Assembly (NCBI GenBank): GCA_946414315.1
Contig: CAMKNZ010000013.1
Coordinates: 1-63,908, forward strand
Direction of reading: 5' to 3'
DNA: 63,908 nt
Origin: an uncultured Clostridia bacterium
Lineage (GTDB): Bacteria > Bacillota > Clostridia > Christensenellales > Aristaeellaceae
In this document: positions 24,114 to 32,595 of the stretch, piece after piece
How positions within the stretch are numbered: the first letter of the stretch is position 1
Layout of the letters: each line of letters begins with the position of its first letter
Program-made: the position numbers and the translations under genes
The notes under the pieces: generated by a model
Told to the model about the DNA's origin: nothing
What the model saw: only the letters and a program-made list of their open reading frames with translations
The model's database searches: none

Positions 24114-24931
24114 AGCTGCGGCTTGGTCTCGCACTGTTCCTGTCGCTCCTTTGCCTCGTAAATGGTCTCCTTCCCACCCCCGTCCTGGCCGAGGATACGT
24201 TTTCTGCGGACCTGGTTGAGGAAGAGATCTCGCTCGATGATGAGGAAGCCGGATCGGACGAACCGGATGAGCCGGATGAACCTGCCGATCCGACAGCCCG
24301 GGACGCATTTATTGACGATATCATCGCTTCGGGGCAGAAGCTGTTCAAAAAAGCGCGCGGCAAAGCCCAGCGCGCCCATTACAAGAGCGATATCTACATC
24401 TGCAAGAACTTCACAGTCTACCTGTTCCGCCAGAACCGGGACAAATACCGCATGGCGGAATACCCGGACGTGCAGCTGGTAATCCCTGACAATCTCCCTG
24501 TCAAAGAGTGCAAACCGTACTATTACGGCATCCTCTGGAAAGATATCCCCGCCGACAAGGGGAATCCCTTCTATATCGCCGCTGAATTCCGCTATGACAA
24601 AAGCCTCAGCTATGAAGACAACCTGGAACTGGCGATGGATTTCATGCGGGAAGTGAAACGCGGCGACTATTTCCAGATGTCTGCTGACTATCAGTACGGA
24701 AAAGGCGCCCACAGCGCGATTATGATCGCAGATTATGATCCGGAAACGGATACCGTTCACTGGATGGATTCCAACATGCGGGGCGGAAAACACGCGGACG
24801 GCCTCCGTTACGGCCTGGTCCAGTTCGACGAGGAAAAAGAGATCCGCTGGTGGGCGGAAGCTTTCTGCCACAAGAACCGCGGCGCCACCATCTACCGTCT
24901 CCGGGACGATATCATCTTCGCGAATCAGTAA
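24110..24931 (+). CDS. Secreted protein of unknown function coupled to the LacI regulator
   Basis: The 273-residue product has a signal peptide (MKLRLGLALFLSLLCLVNGLLPTPVLA), then a very acidic linker with repeated DEPDEP units (about residues 28-62), then a globular domain. The C-terminal part, GKGAHSAIMIADYDPETDTVHWMDSNM, looks like the His/Asp strands of cysteine-peptidase or CHAP/NlpC-like folds (HSAIV..YD....V..MDSN). No convincing catalytic cysteine is visible ahead of it, so activity is doubtful. The ATG overlaps the stop of the LacI gene (ATGA). Function is not assigned. Confidence 0.7.
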   Translation: MKLRLGLALFLSLLCLVNGLLPTPVLAEDTFSADLVEEEISLDDEEAGSDEPDEPDEPADPTARDAFIDDIIASGQKLFKKARGKAQRAHYKSDIYICKNFTVYLFRQNRDKYRMAEYPDVQLVIPDNLPVKECKPYYYGILWKDIPADKGNPFYIAAEFRYDKSLSYEDNLELAMDFMREVKRGDYFQMSADYQYGKGAHSAIMIADYDPETDTVHWMDSNMRGGKHADGLRYGLVQFDEEKEIRWWAEAFCHKNRGATIYRLRDDIIFANQ

Positions 24932-24943
24932 GCAGAAATGGAA

Positions 24944-24980
24944 ACGCCGTATCCGGCCTGAAACCGGATACGGCGTTTTT
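24944..24980 (+). terminator. Terminator after the secreted protein
   Basis: A perfect 13-bp stem (24944-24956 with 24964-24976), 7-base loop, then T5. On the other strand only a short T run follows, so it may also weakly serve the converging permease gene. Confidence 0.9.
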
Positions 24981-24993
24981 GTTGACTTTGTTT

Positions 24994-26052
24994 TTATTCT
25001 TTCACATTCCTGGACGTTTTAACCTTGCCCCTGCGGCTGAGCACGACGCTTTGCAGCACAATGAAGAACATCAGCATCGCACCGGTCGTAATGCTCTGCC
25101 ACCAGGGATCATTCAGACCGCTGGTTACCACAATCTTTTTGATTGTCGTCAGTGTCAGTGTTCCGAAGAACGTCCCGATGATATTGCCCACGCCGCCTGT
25201 CAGCAGCGTGCCGCCGATGATGGAACTTGCAATCGCGTTCATTTCAGCTCCTGCAGCGTTTGTTGCATTGCCGGCACCGGTATGCATCATGAACACATAG
25301 CCCGCGATCCCGCTCAGCAGGCCGCTGATTACATATGAAGTGAAACGGGTCCGCTTCACATTGATACCGAGCATCAGCGCGCTCTGCTGATTTCCGCCCA
25401 GCGCATAGAAATTTCTGCCGGTCCGGCCAAACTTCAGCAGCAGGAAGATTACAATTACGCATAGCAGCGCAACAATCACGCCCAGTTCCATCCGGGCAGG
25501 AATCAGGTTGCCGTTCTTCGCAACATAGCCCAGCCAGGGAATTTCGATCTTGACGGCACGCAGGGCGTTCACGCCCTCATGGGCAAGCTTCTGTGGGTTT
25601 ACGGAAAGGATGGTTGTCATTCCACGGGCAAAGAACATGCCCGCCAGGGTAACGATAAACGGCTGAATCTCCAGGTAACTGACCAGTAAGCCGTGTACCA
25701 GCCCGAAAGCCAGGCCGATGCCCAATGCCAGCAGCATTGAAACAAACATGTTGCCGCTGTTGTTCAGATACAATACGCAGCTCATGACCACCAGGGACGT
25801 AACGCCGCCGACGCTGATATCAATACCGCCGCCGATCATGACCACCGTCAAGCCGCATGCGACAATAATCAGCGGAGCATTATCGTTCAGCAGGTCAAAG
25901 ATCTGCTGCGCGCGGAGGAAGCCGCCGCCCAGCAGCAGCATCGCCAGGATATACATCACGAAGAAAATGCAGATGGTAATCGTCATCAGCAACTGAGTGT
26001 CGGTTAACGGCTCCCTACGCTTTTGATTGAGGGATGAATTCTGAACAGTCAT
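24994..26052 (-). CDS. yjfF: Sugar ABC transporter permease (YjfF-like)
   Basis: The 352-residue membrane protein belongs to the RbsC-type BPD_transp_2 family: GLTVVMIGGGIDISVGGV, LVHGLLVSYLEIQPFIVTLAGM and ALGGNQQSALMLGINV, with about nine helices. It is the last gene of the transporter operon and overlaps the other permease by one base (TGATG). Paired unlike permeases with an RbsA-type ATPase and YtfQ-like binding proteins match the E. coli YtfQRT-YjfF galactofuranose system. The name is given on that basis; the substrate here is not proven. Confidence 0.85.
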   Translation of the reverse strand: MTVQNSSLNQKRREPLTDTQLLMTITICIFFVMYILAMLLLGGGFLRAQQIFDLLNDNAPLIIVACGLTVVMIGGGIDISVGGVTSLVVMSCVLYLNNSGNMFVSMLLALGIGLAFGLVHGLLVSYLEIQPFIVTLAGMFFARGMTTILSVNPQKLAHEGVNALRAVKIEIPWLGYVAKNGNLIPARMELGVIVALLCVIVIFLLLKFGRTGRNFYALGGNQQSALMLGINVKRTRFTSYVISGLLSGIAGYVFMMHTGAGNATNAAGAEMNAIASSIIGGTLLTGGVGNIIGTFFGTLTLTTIKKIVVTSGLNDPWWQSITTGAMLMFFIVLQSVVLSRRGKVKTSRNVKE

Positions 26053-27137
26053 CAGTTTCCCTCCTTTACGCCTAAGCGGCGGATACTCGCGCCGCGGATA
26101 TTGGCCATTACCTTGGTAAACCAGCGTTTTACCACAGGTGAACCGATCACTACCAGCAGGATGATCACGATAGCCTTGTATGCTTTCACATCCGTAGAGG
26201 ATACTTTCATGGCATACAGCGTCGTTGTCAGCATCTGGATCACGTATGCGCCGAGAATCGAGCCGCTGATCTTGAACTTGCCGCCGCCCAGGCTGTTGCC
26301 GCCGATAGCAACCGCGAGAATCGTATCCATTTCAATGTCAATCAGCAGCGTCTCATGGTTGATCAGCTGCAGACGGCAGACACCGATACAGCCGGCGACG
26401 GATACGCAGATACCCAGGATGACGAAGCTAAGCAATTTAATCAGCGTCGTGTTGATACCGTTCAGCCGGGCTGCGTTCTGGTTAATACCGACCGTCTGGG
26501 TATACAGGCCCAGCGTGGTAAACCGGAACGCCAGAGAGAACAGGATGATCATCACCACAACGATAATAACGGGGGTCGGGATCGGTACGCCCGGAATAAA
26601 GCTTCCGATCGCGCCTGTGATCGAGCCGTCAATCGTCGGGGTGGCGCCGCCGTTGATCCAGTACGCAATGGAACGACCGCACGTATACAGAATCAGAGTT
26701 GCAATCATCGGCTGGATTCTGAACACAGAAACCAGCATACCGTTGAAAGAGCCGAAGAGCATCGCAACAACGCAGCACGCAAGGAAAGCCAGGATCACGG
26801 TTCCGCCGGTAACCATCGAAGCACCGCGGATAACCTTGACGAACACGCTGCCGGCTATGGCAGCAGCCGCGCCGACTGAGATATCCTGCCCGCCGCAGGC
26901 CGCTGTAACCAGCGTCATGCCCATTGCGAGGATTGCCAGTTCGCTGGCACCGTTGATAATACTGATCAGGTTGCCGGCAAGCACCGTGTTTCCGGCGTTG
27001 TTCAGCTTGGTCTCAATGCTGAAGAAACCCGGATCCCGGATCAGGTTAAAGATAATCAGCAAACCGAAAGCAATCAACGGAATCATCAGCTGGCTGAGGT
27101 TCCCTTTTTTCTTTAGGGTTTTTTTCGTCACGATCAT
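26052..27137 (-). CDS. ytfT: Sugar ABC transporter permease (YtfT-like)
   Basis: The 361-residue RbsC-family permease has ILAMGMTLVTAACGGQDISVGAAAAIAGS, GSFNGMLVSVFRIQPMIATLILYT and TVGINQNAARLNGINTTLIK. The N-terminus is lysine-rich before the first helix. It overlaps the ATPase gene by four bases (ATGA) and the next permease by one, so the three form one translational unit. Two different permeases in one locus suggest a heterodimeric channel, as in YtfT-YjfF. Confidence 0.87.
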   Translation of the reverse strand: MIVTKKTLKKKGNLSQLMIPLIAFGLLIIFNLIRDPGFFSIETKLNNAGNTVLAGNLISIINGASELAILAMGMTLVTAACGGQDISVGAAAAIAGSVFVKVIRGASMVTGGTVILAFLACCVVAMLFGSFNGMLVSVFRIQPMIATLILYTCGRSIAYWINGGATPTIDGSITGAIGSFIPGVPIPTPVIIVVVMIILFSLAFRFTTLGLYTQTVGINQNAARLNGINTTLIKLLSFVILGICVSVAGCIGVCRLQLINHETLLIDIEMDTILAVAIGGNSLGGGKFKISGSILGAYVIQMLTTTLYAMKVSSTDVKAYKAIVIILLVVIGSPVVKRWFTKVMANIRGASIRRLGVKEGN

Positions 27138-28642
27138 GACGCCTCACCTCCCGCTATGGTCTTCATAACCTGCTTCTGTGTCAGCTGATCGCCGGTCAGT
27201 TCGCCGACAATATTCCGGTCGCGCATAACAATCAGCCGGCTGCAGGTTCGCAGCATTTCCTCAATCTCGGAAGAGATGAACGTAACGCTCACATTCTCCT
27301 CTGCCAGCTTCAGCACCAGCTTTTGGATCTCAAGCTTCGTGCCGACGTCGATACCGCGGGTCGGCTCATCCAGGATCAGGTAATCCGGATGAGTCAGCAG
27401 CCAGCGGGCCAGAATCACCTTCTGCTGGTTGCCGCCGGACAGGCTGCCGACAGGCGTATCCTTGCTGGCCGTCTTGATGCTCAGCGCCTTGATGTATTCA
27501 TCCGCGAATTTTTCCATATCCGCGCGGCTGAGCGGCTTGAAAAAGCCCTTCATGACCTGCAGCGCAAGGATGATATTCTCCCGAACGCTCAGATCGGCAA
27601 TGATGCCGTCCCGTTTCCGGTCCTCCGGCAGATAGCCAATCCCGTTCTTCATTGCTTCATAGGGTTTGGTAATATGGACATCTTTGCCGTTCACCTTCAC
27701 CTTGCCGCCGGTGACCCGGTCTGCGCCGAAGATGGCGCGGACGCTCTCACTCCGTCCGGAGCCAAGCAGGCCGGTAAACCCATTGACTTCTCCTTTATGA
27801 ATTTGGAAATCAAAGGGCTTGCTTGCTTCTGATGAAAGGTGCTCCGCTTTATAGGTCACCTCATCGCTGACAGCGGCCTTCTGGCTGAACTCAGACATGC
27901 TGTTCAGTTCATCCAGATCCTTTCCCATCATCTTGGCGACAAGCTGAACCTGTGGAAGATCCTCCACCACATACTCTCCGACCAACTCACCGTTCCGGAG
28001 TACGGTGATACGGTCGCTGACCTCATACACCTGTTCCAGGAAGTGAGTAACAAAGATGATGCCTACGCCTCGGCTCTTCAGATCCCGCATAAGGGTGAAA
28101 AGCATCTGCACCTCTTTGTCATCCAGGGAAGAAGTCGGTTCGTCCAGGATCAGCACCTTGCAGTTCATATCCACCGCACGGGCAATGGCAACCATCTGCT
28201 GGACAGCGAGCGAGCAGCTTGCCAGCTGCTGCTTCGGCCGGGCCGGAATGTTCAGGTTGGCGAGAAGCTCTCCGGCCTTCTTCTCATAATCCTTCTGCTT
28301 TACCAGCAGTCCGTTTCCACGGCCGATATACATGTTTTCAGCCACAGTCAGGTTCGGACAGAGAGTAATTTCCTGATACACCGTTGCGATCCCGATGTTC
28401 TGCGCGTCCTGCGGGGAATGGATGTGCGCTTCTCCTTCCGATCCGTCGATCCAGATCACGCCGGCATCCTTTCCGTAAACGCCGGTCAACACTTTAATCA
28501 GCGTGGATTTACCTGCGCCGTTTTCTCCCATCAGAGCGTGAATCTCACCTTTACGGAGCGTGAAGTCCACATTATTCAAGGCTTTGACGCCGGGAAATTG
28601 TTTGCTGATCCCGCGCATCGTCAAAACCGTTTCATTCGGCAT
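27134..28642 (-). CDS. ytfR: Sugar ABC transporter ATPase, duplicated (RbsA/YtfR type)
   Basis: The 502-residue protein holds two nucleotide-binding domains. The first has Walker A GENGAGKST, a degenerate signature (CSLAVQQMVAIARA) and Walker B VLILDEPTSSLD. The second has the usual altered Walker A (GLLGSGRSES), the signature SLSGGNQQKVILARW and LILDEPTRGIDVG. The start is ATG 28642, with GGGAGC upstream; a frame extending to 28738 has no ribosome site and crosses a hairpin. It powers sugar import with the two permeases downstream. Confidence 0.93.
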   Translation of the reverse strand: MPNETVLTMRGISKQFPGVKALNNVDFTLRKGEIHALMGENGAGKSTLIKVLTGVYGKDAGVIWIDGSEGEAHIHSPQDAQNIGIATVYQEITLCPNLTVAENMYIGRGNGLLVKQKDYEKKAGELLANLNIPARPKQQLASCSLAVQQMVAIARAVDMNCKVLILDEPTSSLDDKEVQMLFTLMRDLKSRGVGIIFVTHFLEQVYEVSDRITVLRNGELVGEYVVEDLPQVQLVAKMMGKDLDELNSMSEFSQKAAVSDEVTYKAEHLSSEASKPFDFQIHKGEVNGFTGLLGSGRSESVRAIFGADRVTGGKVKVNGKDVHITKPYEAMKNGIGYLPEDRKRDGIIADLSVRENIILALQVMKGFFKPLSRADMEKFADEYIKALSIKTASKDTPVGSLSGGNQQKVILARWLLTHPDYLILDEPTRGIDVGTKLEIQKLVLKLAEENVSVTFISSEIEEMLRTCSRLIVMRDRNIVGELTGDQLTQKQVMKTIAGGEAS

Positions 28643-28695
28643 CTTTACTTGCTCCCTTCCAATAGCTTTTTTTGAGGAGGAATCCGGTCCTGAAG

Positions 28696-28746
28696 AAAAG
28701 GCGCGGTGCGAACCGCGGAATTGAATCCACCGGCTCACACCGCGCC
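28696..28746 (-). terminator. Hairpin between binding-protein gene and ATPase gene
   Basis: GGCGCGGTG (28700-28708) and CACCGCGCC (28738-28746) are perfect inverted arms around a 29-base interior, followed on the minus strand by TTTTCTT. It probably attenuates or trims the transcript, giving more binding protein than ATPase. Confidence 0.65.
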
Positions 28747-28784
28747 ATGTCAGTCACCCTTTGGTTTGGTCTGCGTGGTGGCGA

Positions 28785-29732
28785 TTAGTCACCCAGGCCG
28801 TAGGTCGCGATGTCTTCTTCAGTAATGGTGGCGGCGTCGAAGAATCTTTCAGCATTGATGATCTTCTTCTCAGCAGGGGTCTCGCCGCTCTTGATCAGGT
28901 CGCTGATCACTTTCGCCTGGAAGGGGCTGCACTGTCCGTCGTAGTTCCAGTTGCCGGCCAGCACTTCGCGCAGGGCGAACTTGTTGCAGTCAAAGCCCAT
29001 AACGACAACCTTGCCGTCTTTGCCGTGGGTGATGCCCGCTTCGTCCAGAGCGGCCACAGCGCCACGAGCCATACCATCGTTTTCAGCGTAGATGACGTTG
29101 AAGTCTTCACCGCTGTTGATGACGGATTCCACGATCTTCTTGGCTTCCGCTTCGTCCCAGGTCGCGGTCTGCTGCACAACCTTGGTCATGGTGCCGGCGG
29201 CGAACTGCTCGTCCAGAGCGCCGGTACGGCCGAGCTGAGCATCGCTGCCCATCGCGCCCTGAATATGCACGACTTTGTATTCATCCAGCTTCTGATCCAG
29301 CAGCCAGCCAACAGCCATCGCGCCTTCAGCGGGCATGTCGGAAACAACAGCAGCCTCGTACAGATCTTCGGGGATATCGATCATACGGTCGAACAGGTAA
29401 ACCTTGATGCCGGCTTCCTGAGCAGCCTTCAGAACTTCGTCCCAACCGGTGGTCTCAGCGGCGGAGATCAGCAGCACATCCACACCGTCGGTGATGAAGC
29501 CGCTGGCAGCCTGCAGCTGTTCGTCGTTCTTGATGCTGTAGAAGGTCTTCAGTTCATAGCCGTTCTCTTCGGTGAACACGGCTTCAAAGTCAGCAACGTT
29601 CGCCGCACGATAGCCGGATTCAGACGGTGGATTGTTTACAACGCCGACCTTGATCAGGTCATCCGCATGGGAAAAGGATACCAGGCCGAGGCACAGCGCC
29701 AGAGCCAGCACGAGAGCAAGCAGTTTCTTCAT
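28785..29732 (-). CDS. Sugar ABC transporter substrate-binding protein 1 (YtfQ-like)
   Basis: The 315-residue protein has a signal peptide (MKKLLALVLALALCLGLVSFSHA) and a type-I periplasmic-binding fold: VGVVNNPPSESGYRAANV, GVDVLLISAAETTGWDEVL, FDRMIDIP and NVIYAENDGMARGAVAALDEAG. The GWDEVL and FDRMI blocks match YtfQ. ATG 29732 has GGAGGAAG upstream. No lipobox is seen although Gram-positive binding proteins are usually lipoproteins, so it may be retained through the translocon or otherwise. It is 31 residues shorter than its neighbour paralogue at 29965 in the frame used and ends with the same TYGLGD. Confidence 0.9.
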   Translation of the reverse strand: MKKLLALVLALALCLGLVSFSHADDLIKVGVVNNPPSESGYRAANVADFEAVFTEENGYELKTFYSIKNDEQLQAASGFITDGVDVLLISAAETTGWDEVLKAAQEAGIKVYLFDRMIDIPEDLYEAAVVSDMPAEGAMAVGWLLDQKLDEYKVVHIQGAMGSDAQLGRTGALDEQFAAGTMTKVVQQTATWDEAEAKKIVESVINSGEDFNVIYAENDGMARGAVAALDEAGITHGKDGKVVVMGFDCNKFALREVLAGNWNYDGQCSPFQAKVISDLIKSGETPAEKKIINAERFFDAATITEEDIATYGLGD

Positions 29733-29780
29733 AGGATTCTTCCTCCATTCATATTTTGGCTTATCAGCCATCTTGATCAC

Positions 29781-29809
29781 AGTATAAAAATTTTCCTCCG
29801 GCATGAAAA
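29781..29809 (-). promoter_or_regulatory. Possible promoter of binding protein 1 and transporter genes
   Basis: On the minus strand TTTTCA (29804-29809), 17 bases, TATACT (29781-29786). A terminator separates it from the preceding paralogue. Confidence 0.5.
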
Positions 29810-29907
29810 TACAGAGGATTTTTATTTTGGTGTGAATTTTTCCGTTTCTGCCATGGATGCACCTGAAATCGGTTTGAAATCTTTCTTCCCCGGTTTGATT
29901 TTTTCAG

Positions 29908-29942
29908 AAAAAGCGGTATGAACCCGAATTTGTTCATACCGC
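29908..29942 (-). terminator. Terminator after binding protein 2
   Basis: An 11-bp perfect stem (29913-29923 with 29932-29942), 8-base loop, then TTTTTC on the minus strand. Confidence 0.85.
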
Positions 29943-29964
29943 TTTCATATTATTGCAATCAGGG

Positions 29965-30978
29965 TCAGTCGCCAAGTCCGTAAGTATCAATATCTTCCTG
30001 GGTAATGGTTCCGGCTTCGAAACCTTTTTCTTCGTTGATAATCTGTCCCAGGTCGTTCAGTCCTTCGATTGTGCTGCCGCCTTCAAGCTTCTTGATCATC
30101 TCATCGATCAGTTTGGCCTGGAAGGGGCTGCACTGTCCGTCATAGTTCCATTCGCCGGAGAGCAGTTTCCTGAGTGCCCATTTGTTGCAGTCGAATCCCA
30201 TAACGATTACGCTGCCGTTCACGCCGTGGGTAATGCCTTTGGCGTCCAGCACTTCAACCGCCGCGTTTGCCATGTCATCGTTTTCGGCGTAAATGACGTT
30301 GAACTCCTCACCGGCGTCCACCGCGGCCTGGGCGATCTTCCGGGCTTCTTCCGGATCCCAGCTGTCCCCGCCTGTGCCCTGGCGGACAATGGTCCAGTTC
30401 TCTTCCTCGGCGCATTTGACTTCCAGCGCGCCGGACCGGCCCAGCTGGGCAGCGCTGCCCGGCTGGCCTTTAATATGCAGTATTCTGTATTCCGGCAGGC
30501 CCTGGTTTTCCAGCCACGCCACGGCAGCGCTTCCTTCCCTGTTCATATCGGAAACGACAGCGGCGGTATACAGGTCTGGAGAAACGTTGACCATCCGGTC
30601 AAACAGGAAAACTTTGATACCTGCTTTTTTGGCCTTCTTCAGCACCTCATCCCAGCCATCGGCGTCGGCAGCGGAGATCAGCATATACTTTACCTTATCC
30701 TCAATAAACCGGTTGGCTGCCTCCAGCTGTTCTTCAATGGTGGGAGCCGTTACAAAAGTGGCGTTATAGCCATTCTCAGCGGTGAAGGTTTCCGCCATAT
30801 CCGTGACGTTTGCCTTCCGGTACCCGGACTCGGCAGGGTCAAGATTGATGACGCCGATCCTGATCATACCATCGTCTTTCTGCGTTTCTCCGCGCTTTTC
30901 CCAGGGCGACCAGACCAGCAGAATGATCACGACTGCCAGGAGAACAGCGATAACGGCCAGGAGTCTCCAGGTCTTCAT
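29965..30978 (-). CDS. Substrate-binding protein 2 (YtfQ-like, signal-anchored)
   Basis: This 337-residue paralogue of the 28785-29732 protein shares the SGYRxANV, GWDEVL, LFDRMV, GFDCNKxALR, WNYDGQCSPFQAK and terminal TYGLGD blocks. Its N-terminus (TWRLLAVIAVLLAVVIILLV) is a membrane helix with no clear cleavage site or lipobox, so it may stay tethered. Start is ATG 30978 with GAGGAAAG upstream; a frame from 31005 adds MKVKRRKVP but lacks a ribosome site. It sits between the YesN regulator and the transporter genes, followed by a terminator, so it may have a sensory or scavenging role. Confidence 0.85.
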   Translation of the reverse strand: MKTWRLLAVIAVLLAVVIILLVWSPWEKRGETQKDDGMIRIGVINLDPAESGYRKANVTDMAETFTAENGYNATFVTAPTIEEQLEAANRFIEDKVKYMLISAADADGWDEVLKKAKKAGIKVFLFDRMVNVSPDLYTAAVVSDMNREGSAAVAWLENQGLPEYRILHIKGQPGSAAQLGRSGALEVKCAEEENWTIVRQGTGGDSWDPEEARKIAQAAVDAGEEFNVIYAENDDMANAAVEVLDAKGITHGVNGSVIVMGFDCNKWALRKLLSGEWNYDGQCSPFQAKLIDEMIKKLEGGSTIEGLNDLGQIINEEKGFEAGTITQEDIDTYGLGD

Positions 30979-31023
30979 TGGTACTTTCCTCCTCTTAACC
31001 TTCATTGCAGACAGCCAGGTGTG

Positions 31024-32595
31024 TTACTGTTCTTCCGGACGGTTTTGCCTGCGATAGTCGCTCGGCGTCATTCCGGTTGTCTTTTTGAACAGATAGCTGA
31101 AATAGTGGGAATCGTTATAGCCGACCTCTTGTGCGATCTGGGAGGACCGCATCTCTGTTGCCTCCAGCAGTTCCTTTGCCTTGCCGATGCGCAGGGCGGT
31201 CAGATACTGGGTAAAGGTCAGTCCGGTTTCCTGGGCGAATACTGTGGAAAAATGGCTTTGGGACAGGTGAACTTCTCCAGCCACGTCCTGCAGCATCAGG
31301 TTCGGATCGGCGTAGTGTTCCGAAAGATAGGCTCTCGCCCGGCTGATCGTCGGATCGCCGTAACCTGCACGGTTCCGGTTGCGGAAAGCAATCGCGCGCT
31401 TCAGCAGTTCCGCAAGCTGCAGGAATCCTTCTTCTCCCTCTGTATGCAGCGTTTCCTCCACCTGGGCATCCGAAAGAACATCGCGGGGATTTCCGTCCGC
31501 CTCCTGGATAATCCGGCGGGCCGCCATCAGGCCGGCTACACGCAGATATCCCAGTGCCAGCACGGGATCCATGGAACGGGTATACTCCGTCAGGATCGGT
31601 TCCACTTCTTCCTCCGCGGCATACTGAAGGCGCTCATACAGCGGGCTCAGCTCTGTTTCCGACAGCGGCGCCTGCTGCCCCGCGTTTTCGTTGACGCCGA
31701 TGATCTTCCGTTCCTCATTCGCTTCCGGCCCCTGCAGATGGCGGGCGTGGCGGGCGTTTCTCATCGACTGGCGGATATCATGGAAATCCGTTACCGTATC
31801 TCCCACTGAGATCAACAGCCGTTTTTCCTTGGCCAGTTCCGGCAGATGCATGGCGGAATTTGCAAAGGAATAAGCACGTTCCTCCGTATCCTCCGGATTG
31901 TCGCCCAGCACCAGCGCGCGGGCGCCCTTTGGCGCTCCGCACACATACACGCCGCCGCCGCTCATTTCCGCCAGGGAAACCAATGCGTTCCGGCAGGTCA
32001 TCCGCTTTTCTCCCTCGGCCGGGAAAGCGATATCGATGACCGCATAGCATCCCGCGGTCAGGTTCACGCCCAGTTCCCGCATCTGGCGGCGCAGCGCCTC
32101 GTCATCCTCGCTGTCTCCTTCATCGGTAAACAGGGAGGCCAGCAGTTTGTCACGCAGAAACTGATTGCCGGAGGACAGTCTTTCACGCAGCGCTGTCAGG
32201 TTTTCCCTGTCCCGGCGTTTTTCCTCGATCTGTTTTTTGACCCTGTCCAGCGCCGCTTCCAGTTCCGAAGCGGTAACCGGTTTGAGCAGGTATTCCTTCA
32301 CGCCCAGGGAGATTGCTTTCTGGGCGTAGGCAAAATCGTCGTATCCGGACAGGATGATCCGTTCCACCCAGGGCATGGCCTTCTGTACTTCTTCGCAGAG
32401 TTTCATCCCGTCCATAAAGGGCATCCGGATATCTGTAAGCAGGATGTCCGCGTTCAGGTCCCGCAGCATCGGCAGCGCCATCTCCCCGTCCGGCGCCTCG
32501 CCGACCAGCTGATATCCTTTTTCTTCCCAGGGAAAGGAATTGCGCAGATTCTCCCGGATTGCGATCTCGTCATCCACGAGAAATACTTTCATCAT
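31024..32595 (-). CDS. YesN-type response regulator (receiver + AraC DNA-binding domain)
   Basis: The 523-residue regulator has an N-terminal receiver domain (FLVDDEIAIRENL, phospho-Asp in ADILLTDIRMPFMDG, LSGYDDFAYAQKAI, KPV) and a C-terminal AraC/XylS domain (MLQDVAGEVHLSQSHFS, SQIAQEVGYNDSHYFSYLFK, GMTPSDYRR). The middle of about 280 residues is typical of YesN regulators. Its start overlaps the end of the kinase gene by 26 bases. It is expected to activate the adjacent sugar transporter after phosphorylation by the kinase. Confidence 0.93.
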   Translation of the reverse strand: MMKVFLVDDEIAIRENLRNSFPWEEKGYQLVGEAPDGEMALPMLRDLNADILLTDIRMPFMDGMKLCEEVQKAMPWVERIILSGYDDFAYAQKAISLGVKEYLLKPVTASELEAALDRVKKQIEEKRRDRENLTALRERLSSGNQFLRDKLLASLFTDEGDSEDDEALRRQMRELGVNLTAGCYAVIDIAFPAEGEKRMTCRNALVSLAEMSGGGVYVCGAPKGARALVLGDNPEDTEERAYSFANSAMHLPELAKEKRLLISVGDTVTDFHDIRQSMRNARHARHLQGPEANEERKIIGVNENAGQQAPLSETELSPLYERLQYAAEEEVEPILTEYTRSMDPVLALGYLRVAGLMAARRIIQEADGNPRDVLSDAQVEETLHTEGEEGFLQLAELLKRAIAFRNRNRAGYGDPTISRARAYLSEHYADPNLMLQDVAGEVHLSQSHFSTVFAQETGLTFTQYLTALRIGKAKELLEATEMRSSQIAQEVGYNDSHYFSYLFKKTTGMTPSDYRRQNRPEEQ

